The notes: generated by a model not told the origin, from the sequence alone. 64,000 bases of DNA from Firmicutes bacterium ASF500 (GCA_000492175.2 CP097573.1:1860001-1924000); one strand, 5' to 3'; positions 33,592 through 42,630 are shown, counted from the first letter of the stretch. Made by a program: numbers and translations.

Positions 33592-34632
33592 ATGTTCGAT
33601 TCCATCCAGGCTCTGCTGGACGCCTTTCCCGAGGGGGCGGTCCGCTTTCGGGACGGCGCGGTGCTGTCCGCCAACGCGATGGCCCGGCACTATCTGCCCG
33701 GGCTGACGGAGGGCGCGCCCTGTCCCGAGGACATCCCTCTGACCCGGACCGGCCCCTCCGGGGCGGGGGTCTTTACCTTCGGAGGGACGGCCTTCACCTG
33801 CGGCTGTACCAGGCAGGGGGACGAGCACCTGCTCCTCTTCCGCCCCGCCCCTCAGAGCGCCCTCACCGGCCGTCAGCTGGAGGGGGTGCTGACCCAGCTG
33901 CGCGGTCTGCTGGGGGATGTGCTGGCCGAGGTGGGCCCCGCCACCGTTCAGGACGGACCCCCGGTGCCCGCCGCCGCCTTTGGCCGGAGCTTTCACCGGC
34001 TGTTCCGCCTGGTGGGCAACATGGAGTATATGCGGGAGGCCTCCGGGGAGGAGGGCGTCCTCTTTCGCCCGGTGACCATGGACCTGGAGGGCCTGTGCCG
34101 CCACACCGCCCAGCAAGCCGGGCCTTTGCTGGGGGAGGCCGGCGTCTCGCTGTACTATGAGACCGCCCTCACCGGCCTGCTCATCCCCGGCGACCCGGAG
34201 CTGCTCCAGCACCTGCTGCTGGAGCTCCTGGTCAACGCCGCCCGGGCGGCGGAGGGGGGGGAGGTGGTCCTGTCCCTGCGGCGGCAGGGGAGCCGGGCCA
34301 TTCTGTCCGTCTCCCACAACGGCCCCCTGCCTGACCAGCGGCAGATGGCCGCTCTCTTCCAGCAGGGCGCGCCCAACCCCCTCCCCGGACAGGGGGCCGG
34401 CCTGGGCCTGTCCATCGCCCGGGACGTGGCGGCTCTCCACAGGGGCTCCCTCTTGGTGGAGTGGGGGCAGTCCGCCCCCTCTGCAATGGTCTCCCTGCCC
34501 ACCGGACCGCTGAGCGGGCAGGTCTCGGTCCGTTCCCCCTCCCTCCAGCGGGACGGCGGCCTGGACCCGGTGCTCACCCAGCTGTCCGACATCCTTCCCG
34601 ACCGGGTTTTTGGGCTGGAGGGGCTGGATTGA
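33592..34632 (+). CDS. Orphan sensor histidine kinase-like ATPase
   Basis: 346 residues, no membrane segment. The N-terminal 90 residues resemble a small PAS-like sensor. A helical region with SFHRLFRLVGNMEYM (about 131-145) stands where the phospho-acceptor helix should be, but lacks the usual H-E/D-L-R-T-P. The ATPase part has N-box ELLVNAARAA and G-box GQGAGLGLSIARDVA. No response regulator is adjacent. It may act through an unlinked partner or as an ATPase-only regulator. Confidence 0.72.
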   Translation: MFDSIQALLDAFPEGAVRFRDGAVLSANAMARHYLPGLTEGAPCPEDIPLTRTGPSGAGVFTFGGTAFTCGCTRQGDEHLLLFRPAPQSALTGRQLEGVLTQLRGLLGDVLAEVGPATVQDGPPVPAAAFGRSFHRLFRLVGNMEYMREASGEEGVLFRPVTMDLEGLCRHTAQQAGPLLGEAGVSLYYETALTGLLIPGDPELLQHLLLELLVNAARAAEGGEVVLSLRRQGSRAILSVSHNGPLPDQRQMAALFQQGAPNPLPGQGAGLGLSIARDVAALHRGSLLVEWGQSAPSAMVSLPTGPLSGQVSVRSPSLQRDGGLDPVLTQLSDILPDRVFGLEGLD

Positions 34633-34633
34633 A

Positions 34634-34763
34634 AGGGAAATCAATTTTGAGAGAATAATGCCGCGTTTGTAGGGCGCGACGACCCGGCGCGCCGCTGATG
34701 AGCAGATTTTGCAAACGGCGCGCCGGGGTCGTCGCGCCCTACAGACGCAAAATTGATTTCCCT
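34634..34763. mobile_element. MITE-like element A, copy 2 (130 bp)
   Basis: Ends AGGGAAATCAATTTT and AAAATTGATTTCCCT are perfect inverted repeats. Same orientation and core as copy 1. It begins 2 bp after the kinase stop and may end that transcript. Confidence 0.85.
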
Positions 34764-34781
34764 GCCCAATTAAAATAATCC

Positions 34782-34809
34782 TTGACTTTTCGGGAAATTC
34801 CGGTATAAT
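34782..34809 (+). promoter_or_regulatory. rpsF-ssb-rpsR promoter
   Basis: TTGACT (34782-34787), 16-bp spacer, TATAAT (34804-34809). A leader of about 80 nt follows, where S6/S18 autoregulatory elements are known in other bacteria; I could not confirm one here. Confidence 0.7.
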
Positions 34810-34898
34810 AATTAAGCCTGTCTTTTTAAGCAGAGGCAGAGTCATCCTTGCTCCCGAGCGAGGCTTGGGGGCCATATGTCCATAAGGAGGTGCAAAAC

Positions 34899-35195
34899 AT
34901 GGCAAAAATCAACGCGAACTACGAGGCGCTCTACATCCTGAAGCCCGACCTGACTGAGGAGCAGAACGCCGCCCTGATCGAGCGGTTCAAGGGCATTGTA
35001 GAGGCCAACGGCACGGTGTCCGAGGTCAACGAGTGGGGCAAGCGCCGGCTGGCCTATCCCATCAACGACCTGATGGAGGGCTACTATGTGCTGATGACCT
35101 TCACCGCCGCCGCCGCCGTCCCCGCTGAGCTGGACCGTATTTTCCGGATCACCGACGGCGTGATGCGCTCCATGATCGTCTGCAAGGACGAGTAA
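34899..35195 (+). CDS. rpsF: Ribosomal protein bS6
   Basis: 98 residues, normal size. NYEALYILKPDLTEEQNAAL at the start and RRLAYPINDLMEGYYVLM in the middle are typical. It binds S18 on the small subunit. AAGGAGGTGC precedes ATG 34899. First gene of the conserved rpsF-ssb-rpsR operon. Confidence 0.95.
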   Translation: MAKINANYEALYILKPDLTEEQNAALIERFKGIVEANGTVSEVNEWGKRRLAYPINDLMEGYYVLMTFTAAAAVPAELDRIFRITDGVMRSMIVCKDE

Positions 35196-35208
35196 GGAGG
35201 AACCGCGC

Positions 35209-35694
35209 GTGCTGAACAAGATCTTCATCATGGGCCGTCTCACCCGGGACCCGGAGCTGAGACGGACCCAGACTGGAACGCCGGTGGCCTCCTTCTCCCT
35301 GGCCGTTGACCGGGATTTTAAGGACAAGTCCACCGGCGAGCGGGCCACCGACTTCATCGACGTGGTGGCCTGGCGTCAGACCGCCGAGTTTGTCAGCCGC
35401 TATTTCACCAAGGGCCGTATGGCCGTGGTGGAGGGCCGGCTCCAGATCCGCGACTGGACCGACAAGGAGGGCGGCAAGCGCCGCTCCGCCGAGGTCATCG
35501 CGGACAACATCTACTTCGGCGACTCCAAGCGGGACGGCGACGGCGGAGGCTACGCCCCCAGCTACAGCCAGGGCGGAGGCTACTCCACCCCCGCCGCGCC
35601 CCGGGGCGACAGCTTCGGCGGCTACGGCGATCCCCCCGCGGACGGCGACCAGTTCGCCGAGCTTTCTACTGACGACGGCAATCTGCCGTTTTGA
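35209..35694 (+). CDS. ssb: Single-stranded DNA-binding protein
   Basis: 161 residues. OB-fold with [40 protein letters not shown], a glycine- and serine-rich linker (about 108-145) and the acidic tail DDGNLPF that recruits partner proteins. GTG 35209 follows TAAGGAGGAACC. Confidence 0.95.
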   Translation: MLNKIFIMGRLTRDPELRRTQTGTPVASFSLAVDRDFKDKSTGERATDFIDVVAWRQTAEFVSRYFTKGRMAVVEGRLQIRDWTDKEGGKRRSAEVIADNIYFGDSKRDGDGGGYAPSYSQGGGYSTPAAPRGDSFGGYGDPPADGDQFAELSTDDGNLPF

Positions 35695-35732
35695 CTTTGA
35701 CCGGATTCGGTCGTAAAAAGGAGGTTAATTCC

Positions 35733-35978
35733 ATGGCTATGGAACGGGATAACAAGCCCATGCGGGGCCGCAAGCGCCGCAAGGTCTGTGCTTTCTGCGC
35801 CGACAAGGTGGAGTGCATCGACTATAAGGACGCCGCCAAGCTGCGCCGGTTCACGTCCGAGCGGGCCAAGATTCTGCCCCGCCGCACCACCGGCACCTGC
35901 GCCATGCATCAGCGCCAGCTGACCGAGGCCATCAAGCGCGCCCGCCAGGTCGCCCTTCTGCCCTACGTCACCGACTGA
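35733..35978 (+). CDS. rpsR: Ribosomal protein bS18
   Basis: 81 residues. [39 protein letters not shown] and the [11 protein letters not shown] end are diagnostic. CxxC and two further cysteines form the zinc-ribbon variant. AAAAGGAGGTTAATTCC precedes ATG 35733. Last gene of the operon. Confidence 0.96.
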   Translation: MAMERDNKPMRGRKRRKVCAFCADKVECIDYKDAAKLRRFTSERAKILPRRTTGTCAMHQRQLTEAIKRARQVALLPYVTD

Positions 35979-35990
35979 CAAGCATGAATT

Positions 35991-36020
35991 ACGCCCCCGC
36001 CGTCAGGCGGGGGCGTTTTT
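35991..36020 (+). terminator. Terminator of rpsF-ssb-rpsR
   Basis: ACGCCCCCGCC/GGCGGGGGCGT with GTCA loop, then TTTTTG. Confidence 0.9.
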
Positions 36021-36042
36021 GCGTCTGTCAGCAGGCGGGCGT

Positions 36043-37452
36043 TTACCGGTGGGCTCCCGCCTTCAGGGGAACAGGCTGAGGGGCGGGCCCCTCCTCGCCG
36101 GGGACGTTGGGGTAGATCTTCCGCAGACGGGCGATGCAGAAGGCGCTGGCCGGAATGAGGAACAGGTCGGCGCACACCCAGGCGGCGGGGGAGGCATAGC
36201 AGGCGGCGGTGTAGCCGAAAACGGGCACCAGCCACAGGCCCACTCCGGTGCGGGCGGCCATCTCCAGGACCCCGGCCAGAATGGCGAAGGGGCTGAAGCC
36301 CATGCCCTGGATGGAGAACCGGACGATGTTCACCAGGGAGAGGGGGAAGAAAAAGGCCGCGCCGATGATGATGTACCGGCTGGTCAGCTCCACCAGCACG
36401 GGCAGGGACTCCTCCCGGGGGTCCAGGAAGAGCATGGCGCACTGGGGCGCGAAGAGGAGCATAGCCCCCAGGGCGATGATGGAGTAGCCCAGCCCCAGCA
36501 TGGAGCAGGAGCGGATACCTCGGCCCAGGCGGTCCAGCTTGCAGGCCCCTACATTCTGGCCGCAGTAGGTGGCCATCGTGGCCCCCATGGCGTCGAAGGG
36601 GCAGGCCAGCAGCTGATACACCTTGGCTCCCGCCGCGATAGCGGCCACGTAGAGACTGCCCAGGGCGTTGACCGAGGACTGGAGGATAATGGAGCCGATG
36701 GCGGTGATGGAGTATTGCAGGCCCATGGGCAGGCCCATGCCGCAGAGCACCCCGCAGTAGTGGAGGTCCAGCCGCCGCTCCTCCCGGGTCATGCGGAGGA
36801 TGGGGTAGTGCTTCACCATGTAAGCCAGGCAGGCCAGCCCAGACACCCCCTGAGAGGCCACGGTGGCGATAGCCGCCCCCGCCACCCCGGCCTGAAAGCC
36901 CAGAATCAGGATGAAGTCCAGGGCGATGTTCAGGAAGGAGGACAGAGCCAGGAAATACACCGGCGTCTTGCTGTCCCCCAGGGAGCGGATGACTCCGGCC
37001 AGGAGGTTATAGAGAAAGGTGGAGGGGATGCCCATGAAGATGACGAAGATGTAGGCATAGGCCCCGTCGAAGATGTCCGCCGGGGTGCGCATGAGCGTCA
37101 GAATCTCCCGGCAGAGCAGGCCCGTCCCCGCCGTGAGCACCACGGCGAAGAGGATGGACAGCCAGGCGGCGTTGGCTACATAGCGGCGCATCTGAGACGG
37201 CTCCCCCGCCCCCATCCGCTGGGCCACCGGGATGGCGAAGCCGCTGCACAGGCCCATACAGAAGCCGATAACGAAGAAGTTGATGGAGCCGGTGGATCCC
37301 ACCGCAGCCAGCGCCGAAGCGCCCAGCAGCTTGCCCACGATCATGGCGTCCACCAAATTATAGAGCTGTTGAAACAGCATACCGAACAGCGTGGGCAGGG
37401 CGAAGCCCAGGATCAGCCGCATAGGATTGCCGGCGGTCAGGTCTTTGGTCAT
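36043..37452 (-). CDS. MATE family efflux transporter
   Basis: 469 residues, 12 membrane segments. MTKDLTAGNPMRLILGFALP start, LYNLVDAMIVGKLLGASALA and GFCMGLCSGFAIPVAQRMGA near the first repeat, GQNVGACKLDRLGRGIR in the second: the standard MatE layout. Probably a Na+ or H+ coupled exporter of cationic compounds. GGAAGGTACCCC precedes ATG 37452. Confidence 0.9.
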   Translation of the reverse strand: MTKDLTAGNPMRLILGFALPTLFGMLFQQLYNLVDAMIVGKLLGASALAAVGSTGSINFFVIGFCMGLCSGFAIPVAQRMGAGEPSQMRRYVANAAWLSILFAVVLTAGTGLLCREILTLMRTPADIFDGAYAYIFVIFMGIPSTFLYNLLAGVIRSLGDSKTPVYFLALSSFLNIALDFILILGFQAGVAGAAIATVASQGVSGLACLAYMVKHYPILRMTREERRLDLHYCGVLCGMGLPMGLQYSITAIGSIILQSSVNALGSLYVAAIAAGAKVYQLLACPFDAMGATMATYCGQNVGACKLDRLGRGIRSCSMLGLGYSIIALGAMLLFAPQCAMLFLDPREESLPVLVELTSRYIIIGAAFFFPLSLVNIVRFSIQGMGFSPFAILAGVLEMAARTGVGLWLVPVFGYTAACYASPAAWVCADLFLIPASAFCIARLRKIYPNVPGEEGPAPQPVPLKAGAHR

Positions 37453-37557
37453 TGGGGTACCTTCCTTCTGAAAATCTCCGACCTATTATAGCCGCCCCGC
37501 CCCTCCTTGACTAGCTGATTTTTGACGGTTTTATCCCCTGGGCTCGCAAAAATTTCA

Positions 37558-37773
37558 TCAATATTTTTCTTTCCCCCGCTCCATCCTGCCCACGAGGTAG
37601 TCCAAGCTGACATCATAAAAATCCGCAATTTTGATAAGCTGTTCAATGGAAATGTTGATTCTCCCGGTTTCATAATCAGAATATGTGCTTTGGTCTACAT
37701 TCAAATACCTTGCCAGCTCAACCTGTTTCTTATCGTTATCTTCCCGTAAATCACGGATTCTCTGAAAATACAT
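37558..37773 (-). CDS. XRE-family regulator, small
   Basis: 71 residues, one helix-turn-helix (KKQVELARYLNVDQSTYSDY, about 15-34) and the usual IKIADFYDVSLDYLVGR end. ATG 37773 is chosen because GGTGATG lies just upstream; the longer frame to 37839 begins in A+T-rich intergenic DNA. Divergent from the cysteine-rich gene at 37862. Confidence 0.82.
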   Translation of the reverse strand: MYFQRIRDLREDNDKKQVELARYLNVDQSTYSDYETGRINISIEQLIKIADFYDVSLDYLVGRMERGKEKY

Positions 37774-37861
37774 ATCATCACCCCAAAAAACTATATAATA
37801 TCGGTGATACCGATATTGACAAATATGGGTGTTGCCCATATAATTCTATTGAGGTGATGTT

Positions 37862-38059
37862 ATGCCGCCCTATCGCAAATATGATGTTGAAAAATGTGGA
37901 AATTGTATGTATTTTCGTCAGCATTATGTCAAAATTGGGGCAGATTATTTCTCCCCCATCTCTTACGGGCACTGCACATTTCCACGAAGGAAGCGCCGGG
38001 AAACTGGGGATTTCTGCCCCCACTGGAAGGAAATTCAAAGAGAGGAGCTCCCCGATTGA
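37862..38059 (+). CDS. Small cysteine-rich (zinc-binding) protein
   Basis: 65 residues with CGNC (12-15), GHC (about 36-38) and DFCPHW (about 50-55), a likely single zinc site. No membrane segment. GAGGTGAT precedes ATG 37862. The final codons and stop lie in the 33-bp hairpin beside IS copy 2. Similar short proteins occur in mobile regions; function unknown. Confidence 0.65.
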   Translation: MPPYRKYDVEKCGNCMYFRQHYVKIGADYFSPISYGHCTFPRRKRRETGDFCPHWKEIQREELPD

Positions 38060-39585
38060 TGGGGAGCTCCTCTCAGCTTGTCGAAAAATGCCCTGTCTGG
38101 CTTCATTACCAGACAGGCCACAACGTTAATGAGGAATAAAATGTAGGAGGAGGGTGTGGAGGAAGGCGGAGCAAAGCGCTTTCTGGCTTTCCATCTTGCC
38201 AACTTTTTGAGGTTCATGGCAGCAAATTTAAGCCTCACCCAGTTGGAAACCTGGGCCAGACCACGGTAAACGGTATAGCGCATGGCGTGTTTTTCTTTTG
38301 CATCGGCAAAAACTCGCTCAATGGTCTCTTTGCGCCTTGCATAGAGCTGCTTGTACTCCGGGGTGTACCTGGCATCATCGGCCAGTTCCTCATAGCCCTT
38401 CCAGATGTGCCGCAGGACAGTCTTTACGAAGCTTTTGGATTTTGTACATAAATGCCGGGTGGGGCACTGGGCACAAATTGTCGGATCGCTGCGGTATTCA
38501 CGGTATCCATCCCGGTTGGTGGTGCGGTAGGACAGGATGTGGTATTCTGGGCAGATCACGCAGTCATAATATTCATCGTAGACGTAAGACCACCAGGGAT
38601 GTCCACCCTTCATCGTCGTGGGCCGCTTGTAGGCTGTAGACAATACCCGGCCATCTCGAAATACCTTTTTGCAAATATGCGGGGTCTTGTAGGCGGCATC
38701 TGCCACCACTGTTTCCACCTCTGGAAACGATTGAATCAATTTGTCGTAAACATCGTCAAACGCCACGCTGTCATGGACATTTCCGGGGGTGACCACTGTT
38801 TCCAATACGTAACCGCTCTTGTCACAGGCGGTATGGGCCTCATAAGCAAAGCACCGCTTGTGCTCCCCTTTTTGGAACATTCCACTCTCCGGGTCTGTGG
38901 TGGATACCGTTACTGTTTTCTGCTTTTTCGCCTCTTTCTTCCTCCGGGCCTGCTTCTTTTTTGAGGTATTGTCCTGTTTCTTCCCTCCAGCTTTGGGTGG
39001 TTCTTCTTCATCATCCAGTGGCTTTTTTCCATGAGCCTCCCGGTCCGCGTTCACTTCCGCCAGCAGTTCTTCCTGGTATCGTTTTGCCGCTGCCGGTACT
39101 TCCTGCTTCATTTTCTTCTTCAGATTTGCGCTGGCTTTGATGTGTGTCCCATCTATAAATACCGCCGCCGGGGTCAGTGCTCCCGCACTGCCCGCCTCCT
39201 CCAATATCCATCGAAATACTGCCTCTATGGTTTCTGAAGTAAACCGGTGCCGGAAGTTGTAACTCACCGTGGAAAAATGGGGCAGCTCCTCACTCAGCGT
39301 GTATCGCAAAAACCACCGGTATGCTATATCTGTCTGGGCTCTGCGCAACGTTCCCCGCAAAGATACATTCCCATCCAGATGCTGCAGCAATACGATTTTG
39401 AATAGCACCACTGGGTCGATGCTCCGCCGGCCCTCTTCTTCGCTGTACAACGCCTCCACGATTTCGTACAATTTCTCGAAATCTACCGCTGCATCCACCT
39501 GCCGCAATAGATGTTCGGGCGGCACCAGGCTTTCTGTGTCCACCATTTCTATGACCCCTCGCTCATTTTTCCCTCGCTCCAACAT
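38035..39585 (-). CDS. IS1182-like transposase, copy 2
   Basis: 516 residues from ATG 39585 (GTG 39594 is the alternative). DDE residues lie in FIDGTHIKA, VADAAYK and ERVFADAKEKHAMRY. A lysine- and glutamate-rich insertion (KKKQARRKKEAKKQK) sits between the first two. The frame does not stop inside the IS: it crosses the terminal repeat and the hairpin and ends at 38035, so its last 13 residues come from target DNA. Otherwise intact and probably active. Confidence 0.88.
   Translation of the reverse strand: MLERGKNERGVIEMVDTESLVPPEHLLRQVDAAVDFEKLYEIVEALYSEEEGRRSIDPVVLFKIVLLQHLDGNVSLRGTLRRAQTDIAYRWFLRYTLSEELPHFSTVSYNFRHRFTSETIEAVFRWILEEAGSAGALTPAAVFIDGTHIKASANLKKKMKQEVPAAAKRYQEELLAEVNADREAHGKKPLDDEEEPPKAGGKKQDNTSKKKQARRKKEAKKQKTVTVSTTDPESGMFQKGEHKRCFAYEAHTACDKSGYVLETVVTPGNVHDSVAFDDVYDKLIQSFPEVETVVADAAYKTPHICKKVFRDGRVLSTAYKRPTTMKGGHPWWSYVYDEYYDCVICPEYHILSYRTTNRDGYREYRSDPTICAQCPTRHLCTKSKSFVKTVLRHIWKGYEELADDARYTPEYKQLYARRKETIERVFADAKEKHAMRYTVYRGLAQVSNWVRLKFAAMNLKKLARWKARKRFAPPSSTPSSYILFLINVVACLVMKPDRAFFDKLRGAPHQSGSSSL
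38041..38073. repeat. 33-bp hairpin, left direct copy flanking IS copy 2
   Basis: AGAGGAGCTCCCC and GGGGAGCTCCTCT are perfect 13-nt arms around GATTGAT. The same 33 bp occur at 39664-39696 in direct orientation. Confidence 0.9.
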
Positions 39586-39663
39586 TTCCCTCACCCCTTA
39601 CTCCCTATTTTATCATCTTTACATGAAAAAGTCTACCAAAAGGCAGACTTTTTCGACAGGCTG
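38074..39663 (-). mobile_element. IS1182-like insertion sequence, copy 2 (1590 bp)
   Basis: Ends CAGCTTGTCGAAAAA (38074-38088) and TTTTTCGACAGGCTG (39649-39663) are inverted repeats. It carries an intact transposase frame and is about 98% like copy 1 by eye. Both ends touch identical 33-bp hairpins, as if the whole hairpin had been duplicated on insertion. Confidence 0.9.
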
Positions 39664-39696
39664 AGAGGAGCTCCCCGATTGATGGGGAGCTCCTCT
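39664..39696. repeat. 33-bp hairpin, right direct copy flanking IS copy 2
   Basis: Exact direct repeat of 38041-38073. Confidence 0.9.
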
Positions 39697-39714
39697 GAGA
39701 ATTTTCTCCATTTT

Positions 39715-40041
39715 TACGCATTCTTCGCCATTATTCTACCCCCAGCGTCCCCCGCAGGGCCAAGGCTCCTTTTGAAAGGAGCTGTCAGCGAAGCTGACTG
39801 AGGATTGCGTTCGGCGAAGCCGAACATACGAAGTAAACAAAATTTGAAAAACCTCGTTTACTTCGTATATTTTGCTGCGCAAAATGCAATCCTCCGCCCC
39901 AGTTTGCGAACTGGGGCACCTCCTTTCACTGGATAGCCGTTAGCGGCTCTGCCGCTTACGGCTATCGCGTCCCCCTTGCGGGGAAAAGGAGGCTTTGTCG
40001 CTGCGGCGGGACGGAGGTTGCCCTACGCATTCTTCGCCATT
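39715..40041. repeat. Multi-hairpin MITE-like element B between 18-bp direct repeats
   Basis: The 18-mer TACGCATTCTTCGCCATT occurs at 39715-39732 and 40024-40041; the second copy is the 3' end of the permease gene. Between them lie at least five hairpins (for example GTTCGGCGAAGCCGAAC, CCCCAGTTTGCGAACTGGGG, AGCTGTCAGCGAAGCTGACT) nested in a larger inverted repeat, with imperfect ends CGTCCCCCGCAGGG / CGCTGCGGCGGGACG. No gene fits. Confidence 0.7.
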
Positions 40042-41873
40042 CTCCTACAGGCCAGGGCGGTGGCGAGGAAGTAGCCGCCGTAGACCACCAGAATGACGCC
40101 GGCGGTGATAAGGGAGCTGGCGGCGCTGTCCACCTTGCCCACAGCCAGAATGACCTCGTTAGCGGCCTTCATGCCCACGGCGGAGTGGACCAGGGCCAGG
40201 ATCAAAGGCAGGAGGAAGGCCAGGGCCACCTGTTGGGTGGCGGACCGCTTCACCTGCTTCTCCTCAGCCCCCAGGCGGCGGAGGATGGCGTACCGTCCGG
40301 TGTTGTCCGCTCCCTGGCTCAGCTGCTGGAGGGCCAGCACCGCCGCCGCGGCCAGAAGGAAGGTAAAGCCCAGATACAGCCCCAGGAACAGGGCCAGAAT
40401 TTTACTGCCCATTATGTCAGCGTAGATGGACAGCCGGGTGTCCACCTGTAGGGCCAGCTGTTCGCTCAGCGGCCAAACCAGCTGGAGGAGCTGATCATCC
40501 GTCTCCCCCTGGACCTCTCCGGCATAGTCGGCGGACCACACCTGACGGCGGACATCCAGCTGTCCGGCCATCTCGTCGGGGATGACGGCGCAGACCATGC
40601 CCAGTCCCCCGGTAGCCAGGCCGTTGGACTCACCAAAGTCCAGCGGAGCGGGCAGAGGGCCGGTGTAGGCAGCTTTGCCCTGACGGGCCAGAAGGGCGTT
40701 CAGGTCGGACACCTTGATGGCCCCCGAGGCTTCCTCAACGCCTGTAATTTCCTTCCTGTTGTAATAGAACAGGGTATCCATGCTCCAGGCCAGCCCTTTG
40801 CCGGGGTCAAAGCCCCCCTCCCGAAGGACGGCGTCAAAGTCAACTGTCTCCACGTCCCCCGACTGGTTCTGTACGGTGATGTCAAAGGGGGCCTCCCCGT
40901 CGGTCATAGCGGACAGGGTGGAGTTGAGGCCCAGGGAGCTGGCGGTGATGCCGATGGCCAGCAGCAGGAGGATGCACACCACGGTCTGGGCCAGGTAGGT
41001 GGTGTGGACCTTGCTGATCCACTGGCGCAGGGTGAACACGTTCAGGTTTTTAAAATACAGCCCCGGGTGGCCCTGGACGAACTTCATCACAAAGCCGGAC
41101 AGGGACCGGAACACCAGCAGAGTGCCCACACTGCCCAGGGTGAGCATGGGGATACAGATGGGCAGTACCGCCACGGCCACCGCCATACCGAAGCGCAGCA
41201 GGATGGCGTAGGCGGCCAGGAGGCAGATCACCCCCAACACAAACTGGAGCACCGCCACCATCAGGGGTCGGGGCTTGAGAATTTCGTTTTTCCGCTCCCC
41301 GTGAATCAGGTCGATGAGCTTGGCCCGGGAGACCTGCACCCCGCTGAGGGCCATCACCAGCAGGAAAATCACGCCGAAGTACAGCGCCGTCCTGCCCGCC
41401 GCCCGGGGGGAGAGGGTGAGGGCCAGCATCCCGGACATATCCAGCTCAAACATAGACAGGGTGAGGGCGGACATGCCGAAGCTGGCCGCCACCCCCAGGG
41501 CCAGCCCGGCGGCCAGGGAGATGAGCCCGATGAGCCCCGTCTCCAGGAACAGCAGCCGGGACACCTGGCCCTGGCTCAGGCCCAGGAGGAGGTAGGTGCC
41601 CAGCTCCCGCTTCCGCCGCCGGAGGAGAAAGCGGTTGGCGTACAAAATCAGGCAGGCCAGCACCACCGCCACAAAGACGGAGAAGATGTCCATAAAGATC
41701 ATGATGGCGTCCACGATGGGGTTGCCGTTTTTAGCCAGGTAGACCATAGCCCCCTGGCCGTCCAGGGAGTTGAAGGTGTAGAACAGGCAGACGCCGAAGG
41801 TGAGGGTGAGGAGGTACACCCCGTAGTCCCGGAAGGACCGGCGCACGTTGCGCAGGGCCAGCTTAGAGAACAT
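40023..41873 (-). CDS. FtsX-like ABC permease, BceB-type
   Basis: 616 residues. Starts MFSKLALRNVRRSFRDYGVY, typical of BceB/VraG permeases, with about ten membrane segments and an external domain of about 200 residues (about 300-500) after the sixth. Such permeases work with a BceA-like ATPase in peptide-antibiotic sensing and resistance. Overlaps the ATPase gene by 11 bp. No BceRS two-component system is adjacent. The final codons lie inside an 18-bp direct repeat. Confidence 0.85.
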   Translation of the reverse strand: MFSKLALRNVRRSFRDYGVYLLTLTFGVCLFYTFNSLDGQGAMVYLAKNGNPIVDAIMIFMDIFSVFVAVVLACLILYANRFLLRRRKRELGTYLLLGLSQGQVSRLLFLETGLIGLISLAAGLALGVAASFGMSALTLSMFELDMSGMLALTLSPRAAGRTALYFGVIFLLVMALSGVQVSRAKLIDLIHGERKNEILKPRPLMVAVLQFVLGVICLLAAYAILLRFGMAVAVAVLPICIPMLTLGSVGTLLVFRSLSGFVMKFVQGHPGLYFKNLNVFTLRQWISKVHTTYLAQTVVCILLLLAIGITASSLGLNSTLSAMTDGEAPFDITVQNQSGDVETVDFDAVLREGGFDPGKGLAWSMDTLFYYNRKEITGVEEASGAIKVSDLNALLARQGKAAYTGPLPAPLDFGESNGLATGGLGMVCAVIPDEMAGQLDVRRQVWSADYAGEVQGETDDQLLQLVWPLSEQLALQVDTRLSIYADIMGSKILALFLGLYLGFTFLLAAAAVLALQQLSQGADNTGRYAILRRLGAEEKQVKRSATQQVALAFLLPLILALVHSAVGMKAANEVILAVGKVDSAASSLITAGVILVVYGGYFLATALACRRMAKNA

Positions 41874-42630
41874 CGGCCATCCCTCCCCCCATCTCGGTGA
41901 CCACCCGGATGATCTTTTGGAAGAAGGTCTTCCGGCTGTCGTTCCCCCGGTGGAGCTCCAGGAAGAGCCTCCCGTCCCGCAGGAAGACCACCCGGCGGCA
42001 GCAGCTGGCGGTGAAGGCGTCGTGGGTGACCATGAGGATGGTGGCCCCCAGCTCCATGTTCAGCTCCTCCAGCCGGTCCAGAAGGAGCTGGGAGGACTTG
42101 GAGTCCAGGGCTCCGGTAGGCTCGTCGGCCAGCACCAGGGCGGGGTGGGTCACCATGGCCCGGGCGGCGGCGCACCGCTGCTGCTGGCCCCCGGACATCT
42201 GATAGGGGTACTTGTTCAGGCAGTCGGCGATGCCCAGAAAGTCCGCCATCTCCCGTACCCGCCGGTCGATCTTCTGGGCGGGGGCCTTCACAATGGACAG
42301 GGACAGGGCGATGTTCTCATAGGTGGTGAGGGTATCCAGGAGGTTGCAGTCCTGAAAGATGAACCCCAGCCGCTCCCGGCGGAATTTTGCCAGCTCCCTG
42401 CCCTTCAGCCGGGTGAGCTCCTTCCCGTCGATGACGATGGAGCCGGCGGAGGGCCGGTCGATGGTGGATACGCAGTTGAGCAGGGTGGTCTTGCCAGACC
42501 CGGAGGGGCCCATCACCCCCACAAACTCCCCCGCCTCCAGGGACAGGGATACCCCGTCCAGGGCCCGGGTGACCGCCCCGCCCTTGCCGTAGACCTTTCT
42601 CAGGTCCGTTACCGTTAAAATCTCAGACAT
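41863..42630 (-). CDS. ABC transporter ATP-binding protein, BceA-type
   Basis: 255 residues. Walker A GPSGSGKTT (about 40-48), signature MSGGQQQR (about 143-150), Walker B ALVLADEPTGALD and the switch histidine in LMVTHD. The MacB/BceA-type GALDSKSSQ follows. GGAGAAGCG precedes ATG 42630. Partner of the 616-residue permease. Confidence 0.92.
   Translation of the reverse strand: MSEILTVTDLRKVYGKGGAVTRALDGVSLSLEAGEFVGVMGPSGSGKTTLLNCVSTIDRPSAGSIVIDGKELTRLKGRELAKFRRERLGFIFQDCNLLDTLTTYENIALSLSIVKAPAQKIDRRVREMADFLGIADCLNKYPYQMSGGQQQRCAAARAMVTHPALVLADEPTGALDSKSSQLLLDRLEELNMELGATILMVTHDAFTASCCRRVVFLRDGRLFLELHRGNDSRKTFFQKIIRVVTEMGGGMADVL

Noticed and set aside
36019..37491. 490-codon plus-strand frame opposite the MATE gene
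   Set aside because: The minus strand encodes an unmistakable MATE protein; this frame is its shadow. The same applies to 47313-48860 opposite proS.
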